DNA of 64,000 nt from Diphasiastrum complanatum (lineage: Eukaryota; Streptophyta; Lycopodiopsida; Lycopodiales; Lycopodiaceae), in the NCBI GenBank assembly GCA_029204225.1, contig CM055110.1:39375515-39439514 (forward strand), written 5' to 3'. Shown piece after piece: positions 11,619 through 22,360 of the stretch; position 1 is the stretch's first letter; the number at the start of each line of letters is the position of its first letter. Under the pieces are notes generated by a model, which saw only the letters and a program-made list of their open reading frames with translations, searched no databases and had not been told where the DNA came from. The position numbers and the translations under genes are program-made.

Positions 11619-12171
11619 GGAATTGTTTTCAGGTAGAGGGTCTTGATTACTTGGGCATGTAACAAGGTTGGACGTGCGGCTGATGGTATTCTAAACAGCA
11701 TGCCCATCATAGTGACAAGGTGATAGAATGTATACTCTATGTGTGGGATCAGCACACATCACAGTGTGATGCTAACCACTTCGACGTGTAGTAACATGAT
11801 AGTGGTTTTTTGAACCAATGTGTGGCCCACTAGTAGCTTGCATAGTCATGCTAGCGTGCGGCTGGCGTGCTATAAGTATATGGCAATAGTCAACAATACT
11901 CATCAAGGTCTGGGACTAGAATGAAATCTGGTCATCTTTCTAAGCATGAGTCTATGGGTGAATAACTTTCTTTCCAAGCAATGATCAAATTTTCAAGTTC
12001 AGCTCCTGGCAGACGCACCAATGATTTGCACCAATGTTAAGCGTCTGGCGGGTCAAATGACGTAAGCAACCCGCAAATGGCTAATCCGTACAGTTCACAG
12101 CCCTAGGTATAGATAATTGTCCTTCAAACAATAGCCCATGCTAAGATTCTACCTCTCGACAGACGCACCAA

Positions 12172-13583
12172 TGTTAGGGGAAATTTTTGACCGGGGGATT
12201 GGTCTCGCCAGGAAGCCCTACAGGGGAAGGACCGACATTGCCCTTACGTGAGTGATTGAGGGATACCGCTTCCAATCCCGAGGGTCATCTCAACCACCCC
12301 GTGCTCCCCAACCGATGAGGGTTTTCAAATACCCATGCATAGCTCTCTCTTGAATCTGTAGCAACCTCATCAGAGAGGATTGAGGGATACCGCTTCCAAT
12401 CCCGAGGGTCGTCTCAACCACCCCGTGCTCCCCAGTCGATGAGGGTTTTCAAATACCCATGCGTAGCTCTCTCTTGAATCTGTAGCAACCTCATCAGAGA
12501 GGAGGCAACGTGCACCATAGTTTCTGATCCAATAGATCACAAATAGTAGGTTGAGGAACAACACTTGAGCTATAGACTGCATCCCACATAGAGTGGATAA
12601 CTAACGGTAATCAAACCGCACTCTCACCGATCCCCAAATCCTTAGCAGCGAATGACGGGTGCAACAACAGACTGATTCATGAAGGATTTCCATTGGTCTC
12701 TTATCCATCTCTGATACGGTAGTTGTCTTCCATTTGTCTGTCTCTAACTCGTTCTACAAGCCATTTGGATCACATTTTGATCTTATGGGGAATGGGAGAG
12801 TATACCTTTGTATTTCCTCCATTACACACACCTCCTAACCATAAAGACGAAAGCTATTCCTTCTTCCATGTGAATACCAAAACAAAAGTTCTCCTTCAAC
12901 CTTTTTTTTTTCTTGGACCCCAAGGCCACTCCCTTTTATAGAAGTCACCCAAAGCTTCCCCTTCATAATGCCATATCTTCATTTTTCAAGCCTTTCATGA
13001 AAAGTGTCCTCTCTTGTACATGGCTCTTAGTTGTGATTTGACCACAAGTGGTACCCTTCCCCTTTTGAAAAAGATAAATGGGGATCGTGGGTACAAGGGT
13101 ACCACATGTGTGAGCCACTTTCCTCTTTTGCACTTGTTGGTGGTGTAAATGGTGAGTACTTCTCTTGATTACTTTTTCTTAATTGGGTAGTCCTTTTGAC
13201 TACTTGTGGTCAACTCCTACCACTTTTAGGTAGGATAATTTTGTTAGGCACTTTTTGGCCTCCACTTGTATTTTCCTTTTGTGTGTTTGTGGCCCATGGC
13301 TCAAGCTATCGAGGTCATTTGTTTGTCAGGTTCGACTTGCACTGGAACTTGCCTATATTTTTGTTACAGTTTCCTTGACCCTGTCCCATAATTTCTGACC
13401 ATTTGTTGCGAGTTGATTTTTCTCATTGCCGATTTTTCGTGTATCATACTAGCGAGCACTCATGACTTGGGGTTTCTTTAAGGCAACCGGTTCCCTGAAA
13501 AGCACAATTAGGCAATTTTATATTAACAAAAAGTAACTAAGTACATTGGAAAATTCGCTCGGCAGTGCCGGCTATTATAATCG
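12172..13583 (-). repeat. LTR copy 2 (5' LTR in the minus orientation)
   Basis: This copy is 1,412 bases and pairs with 9953-11618. Its right end abuts the Copia-derived sequence that starts near 13,589. Confidence 0.75.
12254..12501 (+). repeat. 124-bp tandem duplication inside LTR copy 2
   Basis: Units 12254-12377 and 12378-12501 both run from GATTGAGGGATACCGC to CTCATCAGAGAG and are almost identical. The other LTR has a single version, so the duplication arose after the element was formed. Confidence 0.85.
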
Positions 13584-13588
13584 GGCCA

Positions 13589-13844
13589 ATTCTAAGGCCG
13601 TTTGTAAGCAAATATGGCTTCTTCACAAGATTCTCATGCAACATCTATTTAGGTAAGCTTTGCAGTACTTTGCTTTGTGTATCAGTTTACGAAAAGGTAA
13701 TGGTGTATATAATTGGAAACAGTTACGTTTACAAATGGTTATAGAAAATGGTGGTAACTTGCATCTATAACAAGAATAGTTCAAATTAGCTATGAGCAAC
13801 AAAGGTTTGATAAGAAGGCCAAAAGGGCTCTTCATATCATTAAA
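13589..13844 (+). pseudogene. Degenerate start of the Copia gag
   Basis: An ATG at 13614 opens a 12-codon frame ending in TAG, followed by traces of a gag N-terminus (NGVYNWKQLRLQM near 13,700). The segment YEQQRFDKKAKRALHIIK, just before 13,845, reads in frame into the polyprotein. The gag N-terminus is therefore damaged and the true start of the open frame at 13,845 is not the ancestral one. No 5' LTR or PBS precedes it. Confidence 0.55.
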
Positions 13845-16800
13845 ATGAATGTTATAAGTGAACTTCTCAAGGAAGTTGGAAAGTGTCAAAGTGCAAGTGA
13901 GGCATGGAATGCCTTAAAGAAGCTCTTTGAATCAAAGTCCACATCTAGGGTATTGACCCTAAGGAGACAAATATTTTCTAGTAGGCAAAGAGAGGGTGAA
14001 AGTGCTCATGCATTTATCTTGAGAGTTAAGTCCCTAAGTGATGATTTAGCATGCATTGATGAGAACATAAAAGATGGTGAAATAGTCCAAGTTATGTTGA
14101 ATGGTTTGCTAAATGAACATGCTAACCTTGTGCAAAGTTTTGCCATTCAAAGAGTCTTGCCAAGTGTGGTTGACTTGCAAGAAATCTTATTGGCTGAAGA
14201 ACATAGGTTGCAATCAAAGCTTGATGGTGCATCCTTGCAAGGTGGAGGTGAAGAGGCTTTCTTCACAAAAGGCAAATTCAAGGGCAAAGGTAAAGGCAAA
14301 GGGAAATGGTCCAAAGGTGGTAACTTTGATCATGATGATCACTCTTCCTCTTCCTCTTCTACTAAGAACAATAAGTCAAAGTTCAAGTGCTTTTATTGTG
14401 GGATAAAAGGTCATTTTGCAAATGAATGTTATAAGAAGAAAAGAGAGCAAGGAGAGAGGCAAGGAAATCTTACAATAGATGAGGAAGAACATAACACATG
14501 TGAATCACTTGTTATGACTTCAAGTTTGTTAGCCAACATAGATGATAATGATCCTTGGTGGATTGATAGTGGAGCCTCATCTCACATGACAAGACATAAG
14601 GAATACTTTACATCCTTATTGTCTTATGAGGGAGAAGGTAACATCATCTACACTGCAAATGATGGTCAATGTGACATCAAAGGCATAGGCACTATTCCTA
14701 TTTCCCTTTCAACAAATAGGAAAGCAAATCTTGAAAATGTTTTGTACATTCCTTCAATCACTAAGAATTTGCTTAGTGTAAGTCAAATGATTGACAAAGG
14801 ACTTGATGTGGAGTTCATTGGAGATGCATGTTTGATAAGTAAATGTGGATCCTTGATTGCTCAAGGTAGGAGGCATGGTAAACTTTTCAAGCTTGATGCA
14901 TGTGTGATCTCTAATCATGAAGGATGTATGGCTAGGGAGCAATTGACAAACCAAGAAGTTTGGCACAAGAGGTTGGGCCATCCCAACTTCAAATCTTTGG
15001 AGGTAATGGCAAAGAAAGAGCTTGTTCTTGGTCTCCCTAAAAGTCTTGTTGCAAACAATAGTGTTTGTGAACATTGTGCCTTGTCCAAATCTCATAGACT
15101 TGCTTATTCTAGATCTACTTCTAGATCTAAAGAAGCTTTTCAACTTGTGCATTCTGATATTCATTCTTCTAGTACAACTAGCAATGGTGGGGCAAAGATG
15201 TATGCAACTTTCATTGATGACTTTAGTAGGTATACTTGGATCTATCTTCTTAAAAGTAAGGATGAAGTGTTTGCTGCATTTGTCAAGTTCAAGAATGAAA
15301 TGGAAAACCAATTCAATACAAAGATCAAATGCTTAAGATCTGATAATGGAGGGGAATACACCTCAAATAGGTTCAAAGACCTTTGTATAGCACATGGGAT
15401 TAAGAGGGAGATGTCTAGTCCTAGGACTCCACAACAGAATGGAGTGGCCGAGAGGAAGAATAGAACCCTTTGTGAATGTGCCAAGGCAATGAGACTACAT
15501 GCTAATCTTGCTAAGTCTTTTTGGGGGGAAGCTTTAGCATGTGCTAACTATCTATGTAATAGATGGACAAGTGCTTCCTTGGATGGTAAAACTCCTCATG
15601 AGGTTCTTTATGGTAGAAGGCCGAGTGTCAAGCATTGTAGGATCTTTGGATGTACATGTTTTGTCAATATCACACTTGATGATAGAACTAAAGAAGATCC
15701 TTCATCAAAGAAGGGTGTGTTTGTTGGCTATAGTGAAGTAAGCAAGGCTTACAAAGTGTACATTCCTTCTACAAAGAAAGTTGTCATAAGTAGGGATGTC
15801 ATCTTTCATGAAGAGAATGTTTCCAATGTTGTTGATGTTGATGTTGATGTGCCTACTAATCATCATGATGTGCAAGATGTCTTGGATGAAGATGGACATG
15901 CCACTCCAAAGCAAACTTCAAGGAAGACTCAAAGGCAAAGGGCTAAGCCATCAAGGCTAACCTATGATGAAAAAGGAAAGCAAGTGGTGGACAACTCTAA
16001 CTTTGCTTTTCTTACCTCTTTTGATGAACCAACTTGTGTAGGTGAAGCAATTCAAAAGAAGGAATGGATCCAAGCCATGGATCATGAGCATCAAGCACTC
16101 ATCAAAAGCAACACATGGAGGTTGGTAAAGCTTCCAAAGGACAAGAAGGCAATTGGTTGTAAGTGGATCTTCAAGATCAAGACAAATCAAGATGGATCAA
16201 TCAACAAGTACAAGGCAAGGTTGGTGGCAAAGGGGTATGCTCAAGAATATGGTATTGACTATGATGAGACCTTTGCACCCGTGGCAAAGATGGTAACTAT
16301 TCGAATCCTAATCTCTCTTGCAACTCTTTATGATTGGGATATGTGGCAAATGGATGTTACTAATGCCTTTTTGAATGGTGATCTTGAAGAAGATATTTAC
16401 ATGGAGCAACCCGAGGGCTATGTTTCACATGATGAGCCTAATCATGTGTGCTATCTCCAAAAGAGTTTGTATGGGCTAAAGCAAGCACCAAGGAGTTGGT
16501 ATGCTAAGCTCAATTCCTTCTTACTTTCTCAAAACTTTGTTATGAGTGAGTATGATCATTCTCTCTACTTTAGATTGAATGAAAATGATATCACTTTACT
16601 TTTGATCTATGTTGATGACATTATCTTAAGTGGTGGTAACAATCTAGATATAGATGAAATCAAGATGGCACTCAAAAGAGAGTTTGAAATTCAAGATCTT
16701 GGTAAACTTCATTATATCTTAGGAATAGAGATTATTAGAACTTCTAAATCTACATTCATATGTCAAGAAAAGTATGTTAACTCTATTCTAAAAAGGTTTC

Positions 16801-17594
16801 ATATGGAAGATTGTAAAGTTGTTTCTACTCCTATGGAATCAAATGTAAAGCTAACTACAAGAAGTAATGAAAGATCCTTCAAGGACATTACTCTCTATAG
16901 AAAGCTAATAGGATCTCTTATATGGTTAACCATCACAAGACCTGATCTAAGCTTTGTGGTTGGTAAACTAAGTCAATTTATGCAAGATCCTAGTGAGGCT
17001 CATTGGAAGCTAGGAAAGAGAGTACTTAGATACATCTCGGGATCTAGAGATTTTGGCATCTTGTATGGAGGTACTACACCTAACCTTTGTGGATTTTCAG
17101 ATTCAGATTTTGCAGGTGATCAAATGGATAGGAAGTCAACAAGTGCCTTTGCAATCTATCTTGGAGATGGAGTGGTCTCATGGCTATCAAAGAAGCAACC
17201 AACTATCTCTCTATCTTCCACTGAAGCCGAGTACAAGGCATTAACAACATGCACCAAGGAGATTCTTTGGATCAAGAGGATGTTATTGGATCTTCACTTG
17301 CTGGAACCAGAGAAGACTCCAATCATACTTTGTGATAACCTTTCAGCCCAAAGCTTGGCAAGCAATCCTGTTTTTCATGCAAGGAGCAAGCACATTGAGA
17401 TTGCTCACCATTTTGTGAGAGATCAAGTCATTGCCAAAGAGGTGGAGCTTCAACATGTCTCTTCAAAGGAGTGTGTGGCTGATATCTTCACCAAACCATT
17501 GGGAAAGGACCTATATTTAATGCATAGATATAATCTTGGAATGTGCTCAAAGACTATGTTGAAACTAGCATCCAATGTTGAAGAGGGAGTGTGA
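13845..17594 (+). CDS. Ty1/Copia gag-pol polyprotein, 1249 codons, uninterrupted
   Basis: This encodes the retrotransposon polyprotein. In order it has a UBN2-type gag domain (residues 1-130), a CCHC zinc knuckle (C182, C185, H190, C195) and an aspartic protease (DSGAS, D241). Next come the pre-integrase HHCC segment (WHKRLGHPN to CEHC) and an integrase core with D438, D500 (SDNGGEY) and E536, giving the D-35-E spacing. Then follow reverse transcriptase with YVDD at 922-925, and RNase H with SDSDFAGD, LSSTEAEYKAL and ADIFTKPL. All catalytic residues are present without stop or shift over 3.75 kb, so selection acted recently or the copy is young. Its N-terminus is truncated and no 5' LTR is present, so it should not be able to move on its own. 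Confidence 0.95.
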   Translation: MNVISELLKEVGKCQSASEAWNALKKLFESKSTSRVLTLRRQIFSSRQREGESAHAFILRVKSLSDDLACIDENIKDGEIVQVMLNGLLNEHANLVQSFAIQRVLPSVVDLQEILLAEEHRLQSKLDGASLQGGGEEAFFTKGKFKGKGKGKGKWSKGGNFDHDDHSSSSSSTKNNKSKFKCFYCGIKGHFANECYKKKREQGERQGNLTIDEEEHNTCESLVMTSSLLANIDDNDPWWIDSGASSHMTRHKEYFTSLLSYEGEGNIIYTANDGQCDIKGIGTIPISLSTNRKANLENVLYIPSITKNLLSVSQMIDKGLDVEFIGDACLISKCGSLIAQGRRHGKLFKLDACVISNHEGCMAREQLTNQEVWHKRLGHPNFKSLEVMAKKELVLGLPKSLVANNSVCEHCALSKSHRLAYSRSTSRSKEAFQLVHSDIHSSSTTSNGGAKMYATFIDDFSRYTWIYLLKSKDEVFAAFVKFKNEMENQFNTKIKCLRSDNGGEYTSNRFKDLCIAHGIKREMSSPRTPQQNGVAERKNRTLCECAKAMRLHANLAKSFWGEALACANYLCNRWTSASLDGKTPHEVLYGRRPSVKHCRIFGCTCFVNITLDDRTKEDPSSKKGVFVGYSEVSKAYKVYIPSTKKVVISRDVIFHEENVSNVVDVDVDVPTNHHDVQDVLDEDGHATPKQTSRKTQRQRAKPSRLTYDEKGKQVVDNSNFAFLTSFDEPTCVGEAIQKKEWIQAMDHEHQALIKSNTWRLVKLPKDKKAIGCKWIFKIKTNQDGSINKYKARLVAKGYAQEYGIDYDETFAPVAKMVTIRILISLATLYDWDMWQMDVTNAFLNGDLEEDIYMEQPEGYVSHDEPNHVCYLQKSLYGLKQAPRSWYAKLNSFLLSQNFVMSEYDHSLYFRLNENDITLLLIYVDDIILSGGNNLDIDEIKMALKREFEIQDLGKLHYILGIEIIRTSKSTFICQEKYVNSILKRFHMEDCKVVSTPMESNVKLTTRSNERSFKDITLYRKLIGSLIWLTITRPDLSFVVGKLSQFMQDPSEAHWKLGKRVLRYISGSRDFGILYGGTTPNLCGFSDSDFAGDQMDRKSTSAFAIYLGDGVVSWLSKKQPTISLSSTEAEYKALTTCTKEILWIKRMLLDLHLLEPEKTPIILCDNLSAQSLASNPVFHARSKHIEIAHHFVRDQVIAKEVELQHVSSKECVADIFTKPLGKDLYLMHRYNLGMCSKTMLKLASNVEEGV

Positions 17595-18244
17595 AAATTG
17601 TCAACATTTCCTAGCTAGTTTGAGGCCTAAATTGGCTAAAATTGTAAATAGTTTTGGTTCTGGAGTTTCACACGTGTGAACCAGGCCACAATGTTTTTAT
17701 TTACTGTATTTTTTCAGTATGATGAAGTGTCAAACTTCATACCCTTCAAAATGAGACCATTTTGATGTATTTTGGTCATATAAGCCATTTTTAGCTATTT
17801 TTCCTATATAGGGAATATCTAGGGTCAAGTACCTTCTAGAGAGAGGAGAGAGAGTCATCTTCCTCATCCATAAATAGTAGGGAAGTCGTGGAGAACAGGT
17901 AGGAGAAACCTTTTGTATGCTTCATTGAGATCAATAGATCATTGTCATTGTTTCTTCCTCCATTGAGAGCATTGTTGTGTGTATTGTCTTCAAGCTATTG
18001 TGTATGATCTTAGGTGCTTTCCAAAAGTGGTAGGCTGATGTATTATGGACTGTATAATGCTATTTTGGGCCGCACTTGATGTTTATGGAAGTTTCCATTT
18101 GTGATAAATGCTTTTTGATCAAGTTCTTTGCATTCTAGGTAGCATAGAATGTGTTGCCAATTCCTAGCTTATGTAGTTTGGAGTGCAAGCATTCAAGCCA
18201 ATGATCTTGGAGTTTAGATCCACTTAGGATTTGTATTTTTCACA
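17580..18244 (+). mobile_element. Polypurine tract and 3' LTR of the Copia element
   Basis: The purine run GAAGAGGGAG (17580-17589) leads into TGTGAAAATTGTCAACATT at 17590, which overlaps the polyprotein stop codon. The LTR most likely ends at TTTTTCACA, 18244, about 655 bases later; the end is inferred from the CA terminus only. No partner 5' LTR is found in the window. Confidence 0.6.
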
Positions 18245-18256
18245 AGTAACATTAAA

Positions 18257-18580
18257 ATGACAAAAGACGAACGTGTACGAGACTATATCGAGCATTTCAA
18301 ACGCCTCAAAAGTCAAGTACAAGAACAGCCCTTCGAACAAATGCTCATCATCTGGTTCTTAGTCGGCCTTCCAAGATGGATTAGATGCGAGCTTAAATCC
18401 AATGATGAATACACGAGTCTAAAGATAGCTATGTCTGATGCCATCAAGGAAGAAGACGAAGGATCAGATGTTGATGAATCCAGAAAAAAACGAGCACCAC
18501 GTGCTCCTGTCCATGAGTCAAAGCCAACCGAGGACACCCGAGATCAGCTTTGGACATCCCAAAATGTCGGTGACAAATGT
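18257..18580 (+). pseudogene. Retrotransposon gag fragment
   Basis: The frame starting at 18257 resembles the retrotransposon gag (capsid) domain of Ty3/Gypsy or related elements: ERVRDYIEHFKRLKSQV, then IIWFLVGLP. A charged segment follows. No protease or zinc knuckle comes after it, and the frame runs into LTR-like sequence at 18,592. Confidence 0.55.
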
Positions 18581-18591
18581 CGTTGCCGGGT

Positions 18592-18705
18592 CAAGCTTCT
18601 GGAGATTGATCGGTTGCTTCTAATTAGTTGGGAGAATTCTCCATAGTGTGTTCTCTATTGTTTTGTCTTGTAAGCAGGATCTTGAGGAGGTTTCTCTTAC
18701 AACTT
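18592..18705 (+). repeat. LTR fragment, inverted match to 33,337-33,445
   Basis: The segment containing TTCTCTATTGTTTTGTCTTG matches the reverse complement of 33,337-33,445 closely. There, a PBS-like site marks the LTR edge, so this is the last part of the same LTR family in plus orientation. Confidence 0.7.
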
Positions 18706-18905
18706 CATTTTTTGATTGGATGGAAATATGGATTTGTTTGATGGTCCGTTGGTGAATGAGTACAATGTTCTAGTGTGCTATATGATTTTAACCAATTCAT
18801 GTTTACACAAGAGTTGCAATTGAAGATACTCTAAAATGAACTCCTATAACAATTTGATTATAGCCTTTACGTGTACACTAAAACATGATGGCACAAATTG
18901 CCCCT
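18700..18905 (+). repeat. Left arm of a 3.5-kb-spaced inverted repeat
   Basis: About 205 bases here are the reverse complement of 22,361-22,565, with moderate divergence. Shared blocks include TTCATTTTTTGATTGGATG and CTATAACAATTTGATTATAG-like sequence. The block between the arms contains the segmental duplication and a CT array. Confidence 0.75.
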
Positions 18906-20195
18906 ATTTCTAGCATAACAATCATTCATATTAATAGATATGTCTACGCCCTATGATAATTGGAGATCTAATCAAAAAATTGTACTCAAGCATTCGCAGA
19001 CCATAATCTGTAGTAGAATACCATCCACTAGATTAATTAAATTCTCCACCAATAAAACTACTTACTTGGTGAGAATGTTTGTGAGATTCATAGCCTCTCA
19101 ATAAAACACTGAAGTAAAGAGATCCAGATTTTCAAACATTGATCTCAATTCTTAACTCAATTAATAGACCAAGAATTAATCACACACTTAACAATCATCC
19201 CAATTCCTTATAATTCTTTAGCAATAATTAAATATCTTTATGATTCGTCAATCATAAACATTTAGATTCTTATGATTTGTCAATCATAATCATTGGAATC
19301 CAAAATCATACTTAATCATTAAAAGACATTGGAGTTTATGTCCAACATATCTCAGGAAAAATAAGAATCATTCCAAAATCTTTCTCATCAGAAAAATAAT
19401 GGATTTTAAGAATGTTCTCCAAACCGAATTCTTTAACAAAAATGCAAGATATTCAAATTCTATATGCCACAGGTAATTAAAGACAAAACATACCAAAATG
19501 ATAATGACCACCATCTTCAACCACAGATTTCTTTAGATTACCGTCTAGAACCAAATCTAGATACCCAAAGTCTTGTTGAATATAAATTCAGTTGTTATTC
19601 TTGGAATCACTAAGATTTGCTATCCAATTGAGCTCTTTGGGATCCAATCACTAATGAACTAAGTCTATTCCTTAATTAAGGAATCCTCTATATCAAGAAT
19701 ATCGTATATCCAATGCACATAATTTTAACTGATGAATTCTGATGACTCACAAATCATGCATCTTACAAGCAATATAACTCAAACCAATCAATTCCTGGTG
19801 ATCGTTTTACCAATTAACTTCATCCAAGAGTAATCAACTACTCAAGTTAATTGCCAATGATTCTAAAATCTCAAATGTCTAGGTGATGAATTCAATTATA
19901 CTAGTATAACACCACATTTAGATTCTTATCTAAATCATTTATAAGTTAACCAATAAATCTTCCATAGAAAAATCCGTTAACTCTTCAAGTATTTGTTCCA
20001 ACAATACTTGAACATATGTCTATGTTTATCGACTAGTTTAAGTGCACCAAATAAACCCAATAACCAGGAATACATAGCAGATTCATACAAGATTAATCGT
20101 GCACATATGAGAATAATCTCACTATGACCCAGTACATAAACACATTCTTATCGGGCATATTCCTCCTGAATCCACATATGTTACTCATATTTTTT
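18906..20195 (-). repeat. Diverged LTR-like dispersed repeat
   Basis: No gene is seen. The sequence resembles, in inverted orientation, 4.9-6.2 kb. Its last part (20,036-20,195, AAGTGCACCAAATAAACC onward) recurs directly at 22,566-22,690. I infer an old LTR retrotransposon remnant. Confidence 0.5.
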
Positions 20196-20204
20196 TTCTA
20201 ATTT

Positions 20205-20500
20205 TTTATATGCACCTTTCGAGCACCCTAATCATTATAATATAAAAATGCTCGCTAAAAAATCCACAGTTGCCACTGCATCATTTCATGAGATTAGGAT
20301 ACGAGTACTCTTTGCAATGTTTGGAAGAGTCGCAAAGCTTGAGAACGGAATTGGCTTTTTTTTTTTTTTTGCACAATTGGTTTCATAAAACTTTGGAAAA
20401 TGTTAATCTATTGGAGAATGGTCTTTTAAAGAGCTTTGCACCTAGTAAAACAATCATAAAGATGTAGCTAAGCAGTTAAACCTTGCTCTAATTGAAAGGC
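20205..20500 (+). repeat. Dispersed repeat, inverted copy at 56.9-57.2 kb
   Basis: The stretch around TTGCAATGTTTGGAAGAGTC and AACAATCATAAAGATGT is the reverse complement of 56,900-57,215. The copy here has one unit of a 59-bp segment that is doubled at the other locus. A T-run lies near 20,357-20,370. Confidence 0.75.
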
Positions 20501-21057
20501 TTTTGAACTACTGCCCGGGTCACTAGAAAAGACCTTTGCCAAGCATAATAGATGGTGAGGGAGACCGCTTTTTAGAGTGAAATTTTTTTTATACAGCCCT
20601 CCCTTACACATTTGTATGAGCCATATTCTCTCGTCTTTTTGACTTCTTCACAATGTTCTTGTGGAAATTTCTTTATGAAATAAGAATTCATAATATGCCA
20701 ACAAACATAGGTGAGGTCCCTTTCAAATTTCATAATGTGCACTTCTTCACAATATTTTATAGGCACATGTTCTTCACGTGTCTTGACCAAATTCCTTGGA
20801 CTCAAAATGAGCAATTTTCATGAGGCACAAAGATCTTTGGAGTACTTGGGGCCTCTTTTCATGTGACCTATTCACTCAAGCATCGTGATGTTTTTCAGTT
20901 GAACAGGTGAGCGGTTTTGCAAATTTCTTTGAAATTACGTGCTAGAGAGAACGGGTGACCCGTTCCACCAAGTGAAAGTGTGTCTTAGCACCTGGGTGAA
21001 CGAGCCACATGGAAAGAGACGTTTAATGCTCCTCAATAACAATAAGTAAACTATGAT

Positions 21058-21511
21058 GATCTTATTTGTACATAATTCTAGTTTTCAAGGGAATATTGAC
21101 CATAAAAAATATGTTGTATATTAAGCCTATTATTATAGTTCAATAAACTATGGAAACTTTTGACATTATGTTTTATCTAGCGAGAGTTTGACTGAGATAC
21201 TCGATATTACATATAGCCAAGACAAAGACTATTCATAAACTTGTAGCAAAAGTCAATCTCAAATTTGTAGATGTGATGGGAGGAGGCCCAATAAACGAGT
21301 CAATATCAAGAGTCTTTCTCAAATTTTTAGCTATAACTTATAATATTTAGCTAAGTAATGTAGTTGGATTTATTTATAAACTTTGCCATCATACTAGCTA
21401 CTCAAAATTAATGACAAAATTTAGTGGGATGATATTAGTCAATAAGAGTTTTGAATTGGAGAATTTAAGTCAATAATTTAGAAAACCAACAAGCCTCCAA
21501 AAATCTAGGAG
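21058..21511. other. Insertion (or retained sequence) relative to the duplicate
   Basis: About 450 bases present in copy 1 but absent between matching flanks at about 51,982 in copy 2. No open frame, terminal repeats or clear target duplication are visible, so it may equally be a deletion in copy 2. Confidence 0.5.
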
Positions 21512-22283
21512 ATTGGAGGGAAACTCCAAGAAGGGTTTCAAAACATTGACCCACAAGGTGAGGCCATTATATTCCAACCTGCCTCACCTCAGGAATATGG
21601 CAAACCATTAGGGTCCTAGGTGAGTCTTGATTCTAGGGGAAAACAACAAATCCCAACAGATTCCACTAGGGTAATAAGAAGCATTTTTTTTCATTTCTGT
21701 TTTTCTTAAGCTATATTAAGGTTAATCATAAGTATCAAATCTTCTCATGTTGACATGAGCATTTTTGGACCCTAGTTAAACTAAGTAGCCAACCTCTAGT
21801 TACCTGTACACAAAAACCAAAGCCAAATTGAAGATAAATGATATGAATGCAATTCCAAGTTCCATCATAGACAAAAACAAGACAAGCATGTACCATTAAG
21901 GCTTGGAATTTGAAGGGTGCACATTTCATTAATATGAAGAATTTCATCTTTTATTAGGTTTGACTTAATAGTGTAGTTCATCCTTACGCTTTTAAATGGA
22001 ACTTATACATATAAACCCTTGGAAATATGTTTTATTACAACTTTGGCTTTAAAATGAAAGTTGATATATGCATTCAATTCTTTCTTGACTAGTAATCTTT
22101 GAATAGGCATTAAAGTGACATTTAGTAGAAGCTTTTGCTTTTTTTTAGAAGCTTGAGATATTTTAGATTCCAAGACTAGGTCAAAGAAAAAGGAAAGCCA
22201 AGTGGCCCTTGGATCCAAAATGGGATTCTTTTCCACTTGGTCCCCAGCAGGCCATGGTTGGCGAAGCCACTTGACTTACAGGT

Positions 22284-22286
<3 letters not shown>

Positions 22287-22353
<67 letters not shown>
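22287..22353 (+). repeat. (CT)n microsatellite, copy 1 of duplication
   Basis: An uninterrupted CT array of 67 bases, orthologous in position to the array at 53,288-53,357 in the duplicate. Confidence 0.97.
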
Positions 22354-22355
<2 letters not shown>

Positions 22356-22360
22356 ACGTT

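Larger units (their letters stand above)
9953..13583 (-). mobile_element. Minus-strand LTR element with a minimal interior (LARD-like or deleted)
   Basis: Two long direct repeats (9953-11618 and 12172-13583) share both ends, TGTTAGGGGAAATTTTTGA on the left and GCTATTATAATC on the right. They flank only 553 bases without an open frame. On the minus strand, the bases just inside the right-hand repeat read TTGGTGCGTCTGTC, a plausible primer-binding site. The flanks CGCCA (9948-9952) and GGCCA (13584-13588) agree at four of five positions, as expected of an aged 5-bp target duplication. No polypurine tract is convincing. Lacking coding capacity, the element would depend on enzymes supplied in trans. 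Confidence 0.65.

Noticed and set aside
14754-15311. 185-codon minus-strand frame inside the Copia polyprotein
   Set aside because: Antisense shadow of the intact plus-strand gag-pol.
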